The notes: generated from the sequence alone by a model not told the origin. 28,553 bases of DNA from Lindgomyces ingoldianus (GCF_010093535.1 NW_022985185.1:908282-936834), one strand, 5' to 3'; shown: positions 10,405 to 20,966, counted from the first letter of the stretch. Program-made: numbers and translations.

Positions 10405-10416
10405 AACATAACATAA
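10405..10416 (-). other. Primer-binding position of Gypsy A-1
   Basis: On the minus strand TTATGTTATGTT abuts the 5' LTR. It is the exact complement of AACATAACATAA encoded by the left LTR (plus 4740-4751), 24 nt downstream of a TATTATTA box. In the less mutated right LTR the matching bases are TTGTGTTGTGTT, so both sites were probably GT-richer before RIP. The low-complexity sequence weakens the inference. Confidence 0.5.
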
Positions 10417-10734
10417 TGTTATAATTATGCACAAGTAAGGTTATAGAGCTTTATAAAAGTCTAGTTTAATTACTATGTAAGGTATTATAGTAGGTACAAG
10501 ACATTATGTAAGGAATAAAAAAGTTTAAGAGAAAATTAGTAATTAAATACTTAGCTTAGAAGTCTAAGCACTTTAGGTATAAATTAAGCCTGTTTTAAGT
10601 TTAGTTAGTGTTAAAGCAGTTTATGCTTAAGTTTATGTCTGTGTTGTGTTGTGTTTGTGTCAGACGTGCACTAATAATACTCTAGTACGCGTCTAATACA
10701 GTTATGTCTGGGATCCGGGGAGGATACCGTGACA
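10417..10734 (-). repeat. 5' LTR of Gypsy A-1
   Basis: 318 bp. Its inner end is RIPed (TGTTATAATTATGCACAAG) and its outer end intact (GGATCCGGGGAGGATACCG), a mirror image of the left LTR. Confidence 0.95.
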
Positions 10735-11457
10735 ATAGGTAGTAGTAGTAATAGAGTACACAACTTTACATTAAGGCCTATTATAACTTATTATAGGTTA
10801 AAAGGAACTAATCTAGCGCCTTAAAACTCTTTTTAGATATTACTAAAAGTAATTATAGCATTATAGGCTACTTTAAAGCATAGTAGAAACTTTATTTTTA
10901 TTAGCAGAGCTTGCTCTGCTTATAATATAAGTAATTTAGTTATGTATAAGGTTTTTAGCTTAGCACTTATATGCCTTTTTTAAAGAAGTAAAACAACCTA
11001 CATTAAGTAGCTATAAAAAGTGTAATAAGTAAAAAAGCATATTAATAGTAATAATTTTATTGTTTTTATAGTATTACTAAAAATAAAGTAAGTTATAGCT
11101 TTTATAGCTGTTAATAACTAGCAGATAGTAGCTACTAATAGTACACTTCTTTATATGCGCGTTAAAGTGCTTTAACTAGTTTAAACTAAGCTAATTAGTA
11201 GTCTAGCTGTGCTTAAAGATTGTAATAACTTAATTTTAAAGTAGATTTTTCTTTTTATACTAGTTTAAAAAGTAGTTACTACTTTAAAAGATAATAAAAA
11301 GTAGAATAGCCTACCTTTTAGCATTAATGCCCTAAATAGCTGTTATCTACTTCTAGTTACCTAGCTAGACTGCTTTTAGCTGTCCTTATCTCTCTAAACT
11401 TAAAATACTACAACAGTTTATAAATAATCTATAAAAGCAAAGCTTGCTTAGAGTAAT

Positions 11458-11621
11458 TGTCGCAACTGCTAATTAAAGAGTAATAAGAAGCAAGTCTATT
11501 AACTATAAAAGGCTTATAGAGAGCTTAGGCGCTAAGTGTTTTAGGCTGCTTGTCTAAAACACAGGCGCGACACTAAGCCTATGTGCGCGACGCAAGGTCC
11601 CTGTGCTCTTCTTACACAACA
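11458..11621. mobile_element. Solo LTR, 164 bp, TSD GTAAT
   Basis: The unit begins TGTCGCAACTGC and ends CTTACACAACA, with exact 5-bp duplications GTAAT (11453-11457, 11622-11626). A TATAAAAGG box lies near 11500, and the half beyond it is GC-rich. There is no second copy in the window. It interrupts the Fot2 transposase remnant. The boundaries rest on the termini plus the TSD. Confidence 0.75.
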
Positions 11622-12045
11622 GTAATAGTTAGCGTATTAAAGTAGGTTGTCTAGGTTAAAGAATATTTACAGCATAATGCTTAGCAAAGTAGTATTAGAC
11701 AGGTAATAGATATATAATAACAACATTTAACTATAGCATGTAACTAATTACTAACACACTAATATAGCTAAAAACATAAATAATAGCTAGCTCTAGCTCT
11801 TAACATGTTTCTACTCTTATAATAGTCTTTCTTTATTACAGTTATGTTACAGCTATCTAACCTCTAATTACCCTAAAAGCTTAGCACAGGGTATATAGGC
11901 TCCTTAGCCTCTGTACCTCTGCCTCTAACACTAAGGTTTACTCTCTCTTGTTACCCCTCTATCCTGCATTCCCTCTCTATAACCTGTGTTTCCTGCTTAA
12001 TACCTCTTACATTCTCCTCTTTGCACCTTGCAGTCTCTAGCGTTG

Positions 12046-12268
12046 TGTAATAAGGTAGACGCCCTGCCTGCTAAGCTAATTCTATGCGACTTTCTCTACT
12101 GTACTAAAAGGTACGTACAGCAATACTTAAGCTAAGTATTCTTGCATAGTATAATATATATATAGATAATGCTAGGGCTAGCACTAGCACTAGCAGTTGT
12201 CTCTAGTCTAGCCTAAACCTCTATAAGCAAGAGAAGGCCACATAGTTAACTGTGCCTACTTTATTACA
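12046..12268. mobile_element. Solo LTR, 223 bp, RIPed copy
   Basis: Same 223-bp unit as 297-519 (TGTAATAAGG...TTATTACA) with many C-to-T and G-to-A changes. The flanks are CGTTG on the left and CATTA on the right, which fits one 5-bp duplication whose right copy gained two G-to-A changes. Its copy in the duplicated block is at 13495-13717. Confidence 0.88.
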
Positions 12269-12443
12269 CATTACGCCTATTCCTTTCACCGCCTAATACT
12301 GCTACACTATGCCTAATACTGCTACTTAATATTCTTAATTTAATTGTTTTAGTATTAAAGCTCTAGTTATAGAGCCTTAGCTTATGTATTTTATTGCCTC
12401 TGCAGGAATTTCTTAGAGTGCTAGGGAGCTCTAGCGCTGCCAG

Positions 12444-12473
12444 TGCCTCTGCCTCTGCCTCTGCCTCTGCCTC
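12444..12473. repeat. (TGCCTC)5 microsatellite
   Basis: Five perfect 6-bp units, duplicated at 13893-13922 as part of the 1260-bp repeat. Confidence 0.9.
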
Positions 12474-12634
12474 TTTATCGCTGCAAAGATTAATGTAGTA
12501 CATGTAATACCTTAATAAGCTGTTTTGCTTACATAACTACTAGTTTAGCTTCTTTAACTACTATTTAAATATAATAGGCTAATGCCTAGAGGTGTTAGTA
12601 AGAGATTGCCTACTAGTGTTAAGAGATGCATAAA

Positions 12635-12769
12635 GTAAACTACAGTAAATTGTAGCAAACTATAGTAAATTGCAGTAAACTACAGTAAATTGCAGTAAAC
12701 TACAGTAAATTACAGTAAACTATAGCAAATTACAGCAAACTACAGTAGATTACAGCAGCAGGCAGCAAT
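12635..12769. repeat. RIPed 10-bp minisatellite
   Basis: About 13 units alternate AAACTACAGT and AAATTGCAGT-like 10-mers. Reversing RIP-type changes gives AAATTGCAGC, a permutation of the TTGCAGCAAA unit at 1-95, so this looks like a mutated member of the same array family. The second copy is at 14084-14218. Confidence 0.85.
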
Positions 12770-12926
12770 CTCTAGTAGATATTAGTTGTGTTACAAGTAG
12801 CTCTACATATAGAGAGGGTTATAGAGGGGTAATGTCTCTAGAAAAAAAGCCTTAAAAAGGGCAGCAATAACTATACATAAGCTAGTGTTAGCGTAATAGA
12901 AAATTACTAAGCTTTAAGCAGCTAAT

Positions 12927-13105
12927 TGTAATGGCGCAGGCAAGACAATGGGTCCGAATGCGGTATGAATCCACTCAGAGGCATATGGGAGTGCGTGGGG
13001 ACTCAGAGACCTGGGAATACCAATGACACCTATAGGCCTTGTACGTAGGATATCAGAAAACTACCGAGCTAGCTACGGGGGCGAGGTGCGACTAAATACA
13101 TGAGG
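12927..13105. other. GC-rich unidentified segment at gap edge
   Basis: This 179-bp stretch differs sharply from its surroundings: GC-rich, with no RIP signature. It replaces the continuation of the Fot2-B fragment seen at 14376. One plus-strand frame is open for about 44 codons after a TGA, including AYGSAWGLRDLGIPM, and one minus-strand frame is partly open. I do not recognise either. It may be a real unmutated insertion or a misjoined contig end. Confidence 0.6.
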
Positions 13106-13115
13106 NNNNNNNNNN
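13106..13115. other. Assembly gap (10 N)
   Basis: Ten N bases. The window is therefore a scaffold joined at this point, and the true gap length may be unknown. Confidence 1.
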
Positions 13116-14375
13116 TTACAGCATAATGCTTAGCAAAGTAGTATTAGACAGGTAATAGATATATAATAACAACATTTAACTATAGCATGTAACTAATTAC
13201 TAACACACTAATATAGCTAAAAACATAAATAATAGCTAGCTCTAGCTCTTAACATGTTTCTACTCTTATAATAGTCTTTCTTTATTACAGTTATGTTACA
13301 GCTATCTAACCTCTAATTACCCTAAAAGCTTAGCACAGGGTATATAGGCTCCTTAGCCTCTGTACCTCTGCCTCTAACACTAAGGTTTACTCTCTCTTGT
13401 TACCCCTCTATCCTGCATTCCCTCTCTATAACCTGTGTTTCCTGCTTAATACCTCTTACATTCTCCTCTTTGCACCTTGCAGTCTCTAGCGTTGTGTAAT
13501 AAGGTAGACGCCCTGCCTGCTAAGCTAATTCTATGCGACTTTCTCTACTGTACTAAAAGGTACGTACAGCAATACTTAAGCTAAGTATTCTTGCATAGTA
13601 TAATATATATATAGATAATGCTAGGGCTAGCACTAGCACTAGCAGTTGTCTCTAGTCTAGCCTAAACCTCTATAAGCAAGAGAAGGCCACATAGTTAACT
13701 GTGCCTACTTTATTACACATTACGCCTATTCCTTTCACCGCCTAATACTGCTACACTATGCCTAATACTGCTACTTAATATTCTTAATTTAATTGTTTTA
13801 GTATTAAAGCTCTAGTTATAGAGCCTTAGCTTATGTATTTTATTGCCTCTGCAGGAATTTCTTAGAGTGCTAGGGAGCTCTAGCGCTGCCAGTGCCTCTG
13901 CCTCTGCCTCTGCCTCTGCCTCTTTATCGCTGCAAAGATTAATGTAGTACATGTAATACCTTAATAAGCTGTTTTGCTTACATAACTACTAGTTTAGCTT
14001 CTTTAACTACTATTTAAATATAATAGGCTAATGCCTAGAGGTGTTAGTAAGAGATTGCCTACTAGTGTTAAGAGATGCATAAAGTAAACTACAGTAAATT
14101 GTAGCAAACTATAGTAAATTGCAGTAAACTACAGTAAATTGCAGTAAACTACAGTAAATTACAGTAAACTATAGCAAATTACAGCAAACTACAGTAGATT
14201 ACAGCAGCAGGCAGCAATCTCTAGTAGATATTAGTTGTGTTACAAGTAGCTCTACATATAGAGAGGGTTATAGAGGGGTAATGTCTCTAGAAAAAAAGCC
14301 TTAAAAAGGGCAGCAATAACTATACATAAGCTAGTGTTAGCGTAATAGAAAATTACTAAGCTTTAAGCAGCTAAT
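13116..14375. repeat. 1260-bp direct repeat, second copy
   Basis: Same as 11667-12926, beginning directly after the N gap and then continuing into the rest of the Fot2-B fragment. It includes a second solo LTR (13495-13717), the microsatellite and the degraded minisatellite. Confidence 0.9.
13495..13717. mobile_element. Solo LTR, 223 bp, copy within duplicated block
   Basis: Same as 12046-12268, including the CGTTG/CATTA flanks. It probably does not represent a separate insertion. Confidence 0.85.
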
Positions 14376-14679
14376 AAGACAGCTACATTTAGAAAGGCCT
14401 GCGCTTAACAGCTCTAAAGGAGTTTAGAGCGCGCAGTAACAGGAAGAAGGTAAAGAAGCAAGTGTAAGCTAAAGTAGGTAAGCAATTCTAAAGGCGCTGC
14501 AGACAGTGCAATTAGACTAGGCATAACATGCAAACATGTAAGCAAGAAGTAGAAGTAGTATCTAAATAATATTCTAAGCTGTACTCTACTCTATAGTGCT
14601 AGAGCAGGTTGTTATAGGCTATAATAAAGTTTATTGTGGTGTGGTCTTGGCAAAAGTAAGCAACTTAGGTGTGTAAGCA
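14295..14679 (+). mobile_element. Fot2 copy B: transposase C-terminus plus TIR fragment
   Basis: It aligns in inverted orientation with 3941-4390 of copy A, apart from a roughly 55-bp indel. The plus strand reads KRAAITIHKLVLA and then KITKL*AANKTA (about 14303-14380), the C-terminal end of a Fot1-like transposase. Subterminal sequence with GTAAGCAACTT and GTAAGCA subrepeats follows. The outermost 19 bp of the TIR are missing at the junction with repeat R. It is a truncated, inactive fragment and not a partner TIR of copy A. Confidence 0.82.
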
Positions 14680-15097
14680 TGTCAGATTGAAGCACTGTTT
14701 CTGGGCTTCCTGAGATGAATGATGGGTTTGGATATGATGTATGGGATGATTGATTGATTGTATTGATTGTGTTGATTTATCGATCCTTTTTCTGCTCTAC
14801 TCGTGTTGCTCGGCTTTTTGTTTTGCCGATCCGAGTCCCTCGCACACTTGCCCTATGCGCGACCAGCCTGCAACATGCTGCAATTTGCTGCAACATGTTG
14901 CAAAATGCTGCAAAATGCTGCAAAATGCTGCAAAATGCTGCAAAATGCTGCAACATGCAGCAATTTGCAGCAACATACTGTTCGAGCCTATTGCTCGTAC
15001 TATGTAGCAGCTTTCGTCAAACGTTCCTTCTGTCTTGACAGTAGGTGCGCATATCTGACAAAGCAACTGCTAATCCCTAACACTGTTAGATTAAAAC
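14680..15097 (+). repeat. Repeat R, copy b
   Basis: 418 bp from TGTCAGATTGAAG to the next identical start. It contains the R body, a minisatellite (about 14868-14977) and a 110-bp tail not seen elsewhere in the window. It ends in CTGTTAGATTAAAA, a RIP-like version of the CTGTCAGATTGAAG that follows, so R sits as a tandem pair. It shows little RIP. The short reading frames here arise from the minisatellite and are not genes. Confidence 0.85.
14868..14977. repeat. 10-bp minisatellite in repeat R copy b
   Basis: Units of TGCAAAATGC type, changing near 14955 to the reverse-complement sense (GCAGCAATTTGCAGCAAC). The array is therefore locally palindromic and could fold back. Confidence 0.9.
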
Positions 15098-15166
15098 TGT
15101 CAGATTGAAGCACTGTTTCTGGGCTTCCTGAGATGAATGATGGGTTTTGGATATGATGTATGGGAT
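15098..15166 (+). repeat. Repeat R, copy c (left part)
   Basis: First 69 bp of R, ending in GGGAT at the Gypsy A-2 insertion. It continues at 28424 after the duplicated GGGAT. Confidence 0.92.
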
Positions 15167-15484
15167 TGTCACGATTGTGCACGAGTAAGGTTATAGAGCT
15201 TCACGGAGGTCTAGTTCAATTACTACGTGAGGTATCATGGTAGGTACAAGACGTTGTGTGAGGAATAGGAAGGTTTAAGAGGAAATTAGCAATTAAATAC
15301 TTAGCTTAGAAGTCTAAGCGCTTTAGGTATAAATTAAGCCTGTTCTAGGTTTAGTTAGTGTTAAAGCAGTTTATACTTAAGTTTATGTCTATGTTATGTT
15401 ATATTTATGTTAGACATGCACTAATAATACTCTAGTACGCGTCTAATACAGTTATGTCTAGGATCTGGGGAGGATACTGTAACA
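15167..15484 (-). repeat. 3' LTR of Gypsy A-2
   Basis: 318 bp. The outer end is little mutated (TGTCACGATTGTGCACGAG) and the inner end RIPed. A minus-strand purine tract GGGGGGG follows at about 15488-15494. Confidence 0.95.
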
Positions 15485-15499
15485 GTACCCCCCCTATTA

Positions 15500-18400
15500 T
15501 TAGGAAGGGAATTCTTTACATTAGTAGTTCTAGCATTAGGTTGTCTTTGTTAGGGTACAGGTTTAGTTTAGATGGGTATTAGGCGTAGAATTAGGTTACT
15601 GTAGAGTTCTCTTACAAGGCTTTTGTAGGTTCCTACAACAGTTTGTTGTATCTAGTCTATTTTATAAGGTATTTATAGATATGTTTTTTCTTGTTAAACT
15701 AAATTTATTTAATGTCTTTTATAACATATTTTAGTTTATTATTTATAATAACAGGTTTAGGTAGCAGGTTTAGCTGTCTAGATAGATAGTTAGATTTAGA
15801 GGCTACTTAGCGCAGCAATAATACATGGAATACAGGGTGTATCTTTATGCTGTTAGGTAGGATTAATTAGTAAGCATGTAATAAGACTATATAGGCTACT
15901 GTAAAGAAGCTAAAGTTTTTTTAATTAAGTTTCTTTAATTATTAGTTTATTTAGATATTTCTAGCGTTTAGCTAGACCTTCTTGCTAGCTACATACACAG
16001 GGGCAGAGGTTTAGAATTAGTTTATATACTTTTATTAAAAAGCTTAAGCCTATGTAAGCTTTTTATAAACATATTTAGATATATTTTAGATTTTATTAAT
16101 AAGTTTATTTACATTTATTACTTATATAAATTAATAAGTTAGTTAAAAGGTATTTAAAAGTAGTTTAAATTTTATTTAAAAGTAGTATTTATAGTTTACT
16201 AAAAATAAAAATACTTATATTAATTTAGATGTTATGTTATTAGCTTTAAACTATGCTATAGCTAACTATTTTACTTAGTTATTTTACTAGTAGTTTATAT
16301 ACACTTATAAGACTTATTTTATTACAGTGTTTATGTTCTTAGTTTAGCTGTTAGTCTCTAGGTAAAAAGCTATAAATAAATAAAAAATAATTTAGAGCTA
16401 TTTATAAAGTTTGTTCTAGAAAGCTAAGACAAACTGTGTACCTTTATCTAATATAATTATGTTAGGTAGGCTATAGTAAACCTATACATATTAGTAGAAT
16501 AACTAGGCTATATTAAGGGCAGTTATAAAAGAACATAGTATTAAGTATTAATACTTAGTTAAGTAATTAATAACTACTATAATATTTATATACTCTTTAG
16601 ATAAAAGTAGGTTTATAATAAAATTAATTAATATATCTTTCTAAGCTTATTTAAGAATTAGAAGTAGTTTAAGTAAGCTATTATACTTTTTTTAAAAAGC
16701 TTTTACTTTACAGCAAGTATAGCAACATAATATATATTAGCGTACAGTATAGAACATGCAGGGCTAGTAGTACTCTCTTTGTAGTAGGTTAAGAGTCTTT
16801 CCTCTGCCTAGGTGTTCTTTAATAAGTAAGTTATATATAATTTAAAGTAGTTTAATTCTTAGTTTATTAAAATTAAGAATTATAAGTTAGTTATAGTAAT
16901 ATAGCTTACTATTTTAGTTTTTATAGTTAACTAGTGTTACTTTTTTTAACTAACTAGCGCTATTTTAGAGCAAGTCTAAAGTTTTTTAAATAAATTTATT
17001 ATTTAAATACTTATTAGTAATAATTTAATTAATTATTTAATTTAATTTATTTAAGTTAAGGTCTAAAAATAGCTTAAGTTAAAATAAAGTTTAGTGTTAA
17101 GCTTTTTACACTTCTTTCTAAGTAAAGATATTTTAAAATTACTTTATAAAAGCATCTAGTTTCTCTTTATTTTAACTAGAATAATAAGTAATTTTAAAAT
17201 TAAAATAAAATAAGTATTTAAACTAATAAGCTTATTAGTAGCTAAGTTATTTTATAGTTATAAAGTACTATAAGTTCTTATAGTTAGATAAAACCTATAT
17301 TAAATGCGCTGCACTTTCTAGTTTAGGTTGCTATTATTTAAAGCAGTGTACTATAGTAAGTAATTCTTTATTATAAATTTTATAATTACCTTTTGCAAGA
17401 CTTATTCTTTTTAAGAAGTATGTAATAAGCCTAATAGTCTTGTCTAGCTTAGTCTAGAAAAGAACTTTTACTACTATATAGTCTAAGGCATTAGCTTCTA
17501 CAAGTATTAGTAGTTTAAAGTTAAAGTAGTAGAGTATTAAGGCTTTAGTAAAAGCTTTTTTTAGCTAGTTAAAAAACTATTAGTAATTTAAGTTAAAGTT
17601 AAATTAAATTTTTTTTTTAGTAGGTATAATTATAAAGCTTACTTACTATAAAAAGTTGTTAATAAATTATTAGTAAAAGTTAGTAAATTTTATAAAAGCT
17701 TAAATATTTTTTATGTTCTTTAAGTATTACTAATTTAGCATAGTCTAAACCTTAATAAGGTCTATTTAAATGCTATTTATAAAAATTACATATTCTAAAT
17801 ACATATCTTTTAATTAGTAGAACTTATATTTGTTTATATTAAGTTATAAACCTGCTTCTTTTATAGCCTTTAGCACTAAGTATACATGCTGTTTATACTC
17901 TAAAAGGCTATTACTATAGATTAGAATATTATTAATATACATAGTATAGAACACATTTAAGTAGGGTTAGAGTAAGTTGTTTATAAAATATTAAAAAGTA
18001 CTAGGTGTGTTAGCTAAGCTAAAGGGCATTACTAAGTACTTAAATAGTCTATATTAGGTTTAAAACACTATTAGCTACTTATTACCTTTTACTATCTTTA
18101 GCTTATTAAAGGTAGTAATAATATCTAACTTTATAAAATACTTTACTTTACTTAGTTAGCTTAAAGTTTCTTATAAAAAAGAAATTAAGTATTAGTTTTT
18201 AATAGTAATAGTATTTAGTTTTTAGTAGTTAATATAAAATTAAAGCCTACTTTTAAGTTTTTTTATAAATAGTATAAGTAACACTACTAGTAAAAAGCTA
18301 GCTTAAATAAACCTTTTTTTTAAGTTTTTATTAAAGTATTTTTAAAGCACTTTTAATTTGTTTAGTAACATTCTATATAGTAGCCTATAACTAGGTTATT

Positions 18401-19480
18401 TACTAGGCTTAAAAGTTATTTAGTAATTATATAGATGTTATATTAAAAGCTTATTAAACTTATTTTAGAAAAAGACATATAATAAGTTATAGTAGTTTTA
18501 AGAGACTATTATCTTTAAGTTAGTGTGTTTTTAGGGAGCTAAAGCTTAGTCTATATTAGAAATTATAACTATGTAGATTTTATAATCTAGTTATTAAGCT
18601 AGAGTTATAAATAAAGTAGGTTTTATATAGTAAATGTCTATTTACTATTTAAGTTCTAGTTTATGTTTAAATTAAGTAAGTAAAAATTTCTTAAAAGCTT
18701 TCTTTTCTTTAAGTTTAAGTAGTTATTAAATTATTTTATATAGCTTATTTTAGTAAAAGGCCTAGCTTATTAGCTTTACTTAGGTAGTTTTTCTCTAAGT
18801 TATTAAAAAGTAGGTCTAAAAACCTTCTATATTAAGTGCTACTTAGGTGTTATTTAGGTGTAAGCATAAGCATATATTTTAGCATTAAAAAAAGTTAAAG
18901 TTTAGAACTTACTCTTAGTAATTAAAGGCAACTTTATGCTAATATAGCTATAGTTATTCTAGAATTAGATTATAATATTTTATGTTTATTACATAGAGCT
19001 TAATCTACTCTTTATAGTGTTAGTAAGTAATTATAATAGTTATAGTATAAAAGATAAAACCTTTTTTAAGTTGTTTTCTATTAAATCTAGTTAGGTAAAT
19101 TATTTAGGTAAGTAGTGTTAATTAAAGATTTAGTTTATATGCTAGTTTTTTATTAATGTAACTTATGCTATTTACTTTTAAGTTAATAAAAGCTTATATT
19201 AAAGCTAATATAGTTTTTTATTATAAATATATAAAAATATTAACTTAGTACTTTTAGTTATTAGTAGAGAACTTAGCTTATAAGTTAGTAAAAATTTAGT
19301 GTTAAATTAGTTCTAAAGGGCAACTTAGCCCTAGAATAAGCCTTTTTATAGGCTTCTACTGCTATAGCTGCAGCTATGTTAAGAGTAGTAAAAGAGATTA
19401 GAGCTTAAATATAAGTTAAAGCCCTTATAAAAATAAAATTAAAATAGTAAAAATTTTTAATAAGTGCTAGCAGCGCTACT
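15500..19480 (-). pseudogene. Pol polyprotein of Gypsy A-2, RIP-inactivated
   Basis: Collinear with A-1 pol without the TRIM. The minus strand shows YINNILIY for the RT catalytic box (about 17937-17911), LVMPFSLANTPSTF (about 18045-18000), RNase H around 17470-17650, and an integrase core around 16420. The integrase tail and a chromodomain-like segment run down to about 15600. It is even more A+T-rich than A-1. The Asp-to-Asn changes at the RT site are shared with A-1, and stops replace Gln/Trp codons. The limits are approximate. Confidence 0.88.
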
Positions 19481-20372
19481 TACATAGACTTAAAAAAGAG
19501 AAATAAAGTAGTTTTAAAAAATATAACTATGCTTACTACACTTAAACTATTAACTTTTTTTTTTATAATTTTTACACTTTTTAAAGCTAACTAAAGCATA
19601 ATTTAAATTAATTTTTATTACATTAAGGTCCTTATTTATAACTGCGCTAGTTTAGGGGTGTATTAAGGCTTATATAAAGAGAAACCTTATATTATTATTA
19701 TAGGTAGTAATTAAGTTTACATATGCGTTAAAGTTGTTTAGAAGGGGTTCTTCTACTATAGCGCGTTGCAGTTTAGTTAAGAGGGAGTTATATAAGGCTA
19801 TAATTAAACCTATCTTATTTAAGCCTATATTAAATGCAAATTAGTAGAACTTAGTAAAGTGTAAAGTAAAGCTTTTTTTTTTTTATTATAAAGTGTTTAG
19901 GTAACTTAAAGCTGTTAACTTTTTATTTAGGTCTTTATAAGTTACTTATAAAAACACTATAAATTAGTCTAAGTTAATAATATCCTTATTTATTAGTAAG
20001 TTAATTAAGGCTGTTATGTTATAGTTAAGTTAAAAGTAAGCATATAGTAATAAAAAGTATTTAAAGAGAAATTAGTTTATGTTTTCTTTAAGTTTATATT
20101 AGAGCTTATGTAGAAAGAAAAGTAGGTCTTTCTATTTTTTATTAAATAGTAGAAGATTAGAGAGTTAGTTAGATTTTATTACTAAGTTAAAAAGGTTACA
20201 GGTTGTAGGCAGCGTTAGGCAGGAAAGAGTTAAGCTATCTCTAGACTTCTAGGTAAGCTTTAAAGCTAGTAAGTTCTTAGTTCCTACTACTATAATAAAA
20301 GTTAAGGCAGAAATAGACTACTTAATAATATAAAGCTGTTTTTTAAAGTTCTTTTAAAAAGCTTTAAAGCTT
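19480..20372 (-). pseudogene. Gag of Gypsy A-2, RIP-inactivated
   Basis: Collinear with A-1 gag. The zinc knuckle at about 19550-19505 has lost Cys codons (FKCSKHSYIF core kept). The region upstream of gag continues beyond element B at 27970-28095, where the sequence before the 5' LTR resumes. Confidence 0.8.
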
Positions 20373-20377
20373 ATAAC

Positions 20378-20966
20378 TGTTACAGCCAACAGACAGGCTG
20401 TAATGACTCAGCTCGCTGTCCCACACGTTCCTGGCGATATTAGATTGAAGACGCTTAACCCTGCGATTAACAGACCATATAATAGGACAGAAGAGGAATA
20501 GCGCCACCTAATAGATAGGTGCCTAGCAGAGTGCATTGTCTAATAAGACATTACAGGCTTGCGCGCTTGCAGGCTACAAAAGAAAACAGTATGCAAACAT
20601 GCAAGCATGTAACTACTATGTATATAGTCTTAATCTTAACTATAGTTTAAAGGTTGTAATTAATGTTTAGTTTATTCTTTATAATAGACTAAGAAGCTTA
20701 AATTCTTTCTAAAAACAATTAAGCTGTTTTATATATCTTGTAATATATATACCTTTAACTCTTGTCTACCTAACTAGTAATACCTAGCTACCTATACAGC
20801 TATAGGGACAAACTACAGCCTGCCTTTTAAACCCTAACTATCCCTTACTCTACTTAACAGACTGTACACCTAATCTAGCTAAGTCCTTACCTCTATCTTT
20901 GCTAATACTTATATAGGCTGTTGTACTTTAGAAGAACACTATTTTCCTAAAGTAAAGATTATAACA
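20378..20966 (+). repeat. 5' LTR of chromovirus B
   Basis: 589 bp, TGTTACAGCCAAC...GATTATAACA. The left end is unmutated and the right end RIPed, the reverse of the 3' LTR. Confidence 0.95.
20621..20626 (+). promoter_or_regulatory. TATA box of chromovirus B LTR
   Basis: TATATA lies 31 nt upstream of GGTTGTAATTAA (20652-20663), the segment that pairs with the primer-binding position. It is kept in the 3' LTR copy (about 27619). Confidence 0.5.

Larger units (their letters stand above)
4513..10734 (-). mobile_element. Ty3/Gypsy element A-1 (chromovirus-like), complete but RIPed
   Basis: It has two 318-bp LTRs and a perfect 5-bp duplication ATAGG (4508-4512, 10735-10739). The polypurine tract beside the left LTR and the pol reading direction both put it on the minus strand. 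The order is gag, zinc knuckle, RT, RNase H, integrase, chromodomain-like tail. It carries a 553-bp TRIM insertion with its own TSD; without that it is 5664 bp, against 5665 bp for A-2. It inserted into the Fot2 transposase. It is inactive, with stops throughout. Confidence 0.95.
4216..11457 (-). pseudogene. Pogo-type transposase of Fot2 copy A, split by Gypsy A-1
   Basis: Only 4216-4512 and 10735-11457 belong to it; the 6.2 kb between is Gypsy A-1 plus its TSD. Minus-strand reading gives LLVINSYKSYN (about 11130-11095) and LLNVGCFTSLKKAYK (about 11010-10970), the second and third DDE_1 motifs, each with Asp now Asn. Next comes FKVAYNAIITFSNI (about 10870). Across the insertion the tail continues with NTLELKLQLMLIKIKI and then AAIITHKLVLV (about 4390-4340), the usual C-terminal region of Fot1-like proteins. 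Gln/Trp codons have become stops. The DNA-binding N-terminus is missing or unrecognisable. Joining the pieces across the ATAGG duplication gives a continuous family-like order, which confirms the insertion. Confidence 0.82.
3922..11660 (-). mobile_element. Second pogo-type transposon (Fot2, copy A), split and incomplete
   Basis: The left end ACGTACTTCATAGGCGAG follows a TA and resembles the Fot1 terminus (ACGTGTTTACAAGCGAG). It holds two direct subrepeats GAGTTGCTTAC (3937-3947, 3954-3964) and then CCCCACC, the same TIR plan as the 1682 element. Transposase remnants fill 4216-4512 and continue after Gypsy A-1 at 10735-11457. I could not find the N-terminal part or a right TIR; a solo LTR (11458-11621) sits where they should begin, so the right limit given is approximate. 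Confidence 0.7.
11667..12926. repeat. 1260-bp direct repeat, first copy
   Basis: Recurs at 13116-14375 (offset 1449) with no difference that I could see, RIP scars and microsatellite included. Old RIPed repeats should not be identical, and the second copy starts exactly at the N gap, so an assembly duplication is the simplest reading. The content is non-coding: a solo LTR, a TGCCTC microsatellite, a degraded minisatellite, and the start of the Fot2-B fragment at about 12846. The 380 bp before the solo LTR hold no gene I recognise. Confidence 0.9.

Noticed and set aside
12990..13060. 5S rRNA-like or SINE sequence in the GC-rich segment (shares CTGGGAATACC with some 5S genes)
   Set aside because: Only an 11-base match. 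The rest does not follow a 5S fold or box pattern, and ascomycete 5S genes differ at this place.
3922..14679. A single 10.7-kb DNA transposon with roughly 400-bp terminal inverted repeats
   Set aside because: The inverted match at 3941-4390 and 14295-14679 includes transposase C-terminal coding sequence on both sides. These are two copies of one family in opposite orientation, not paired TIRs.
14680..15082. Repeat R copy b as a solo LTR (TGTCAG...CCTAACA)
   Set aside because: TG/CA ends are present but no target duplication is seen (AAGCA against CTGTT), and the other copies do not show the same right end.
14750..15182. Overlapping open frames on both strands over repeat R copy b
   Set aside because: They overlap in several frames and strands across a minisatellite and non-coding repeat. 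None shows family features.
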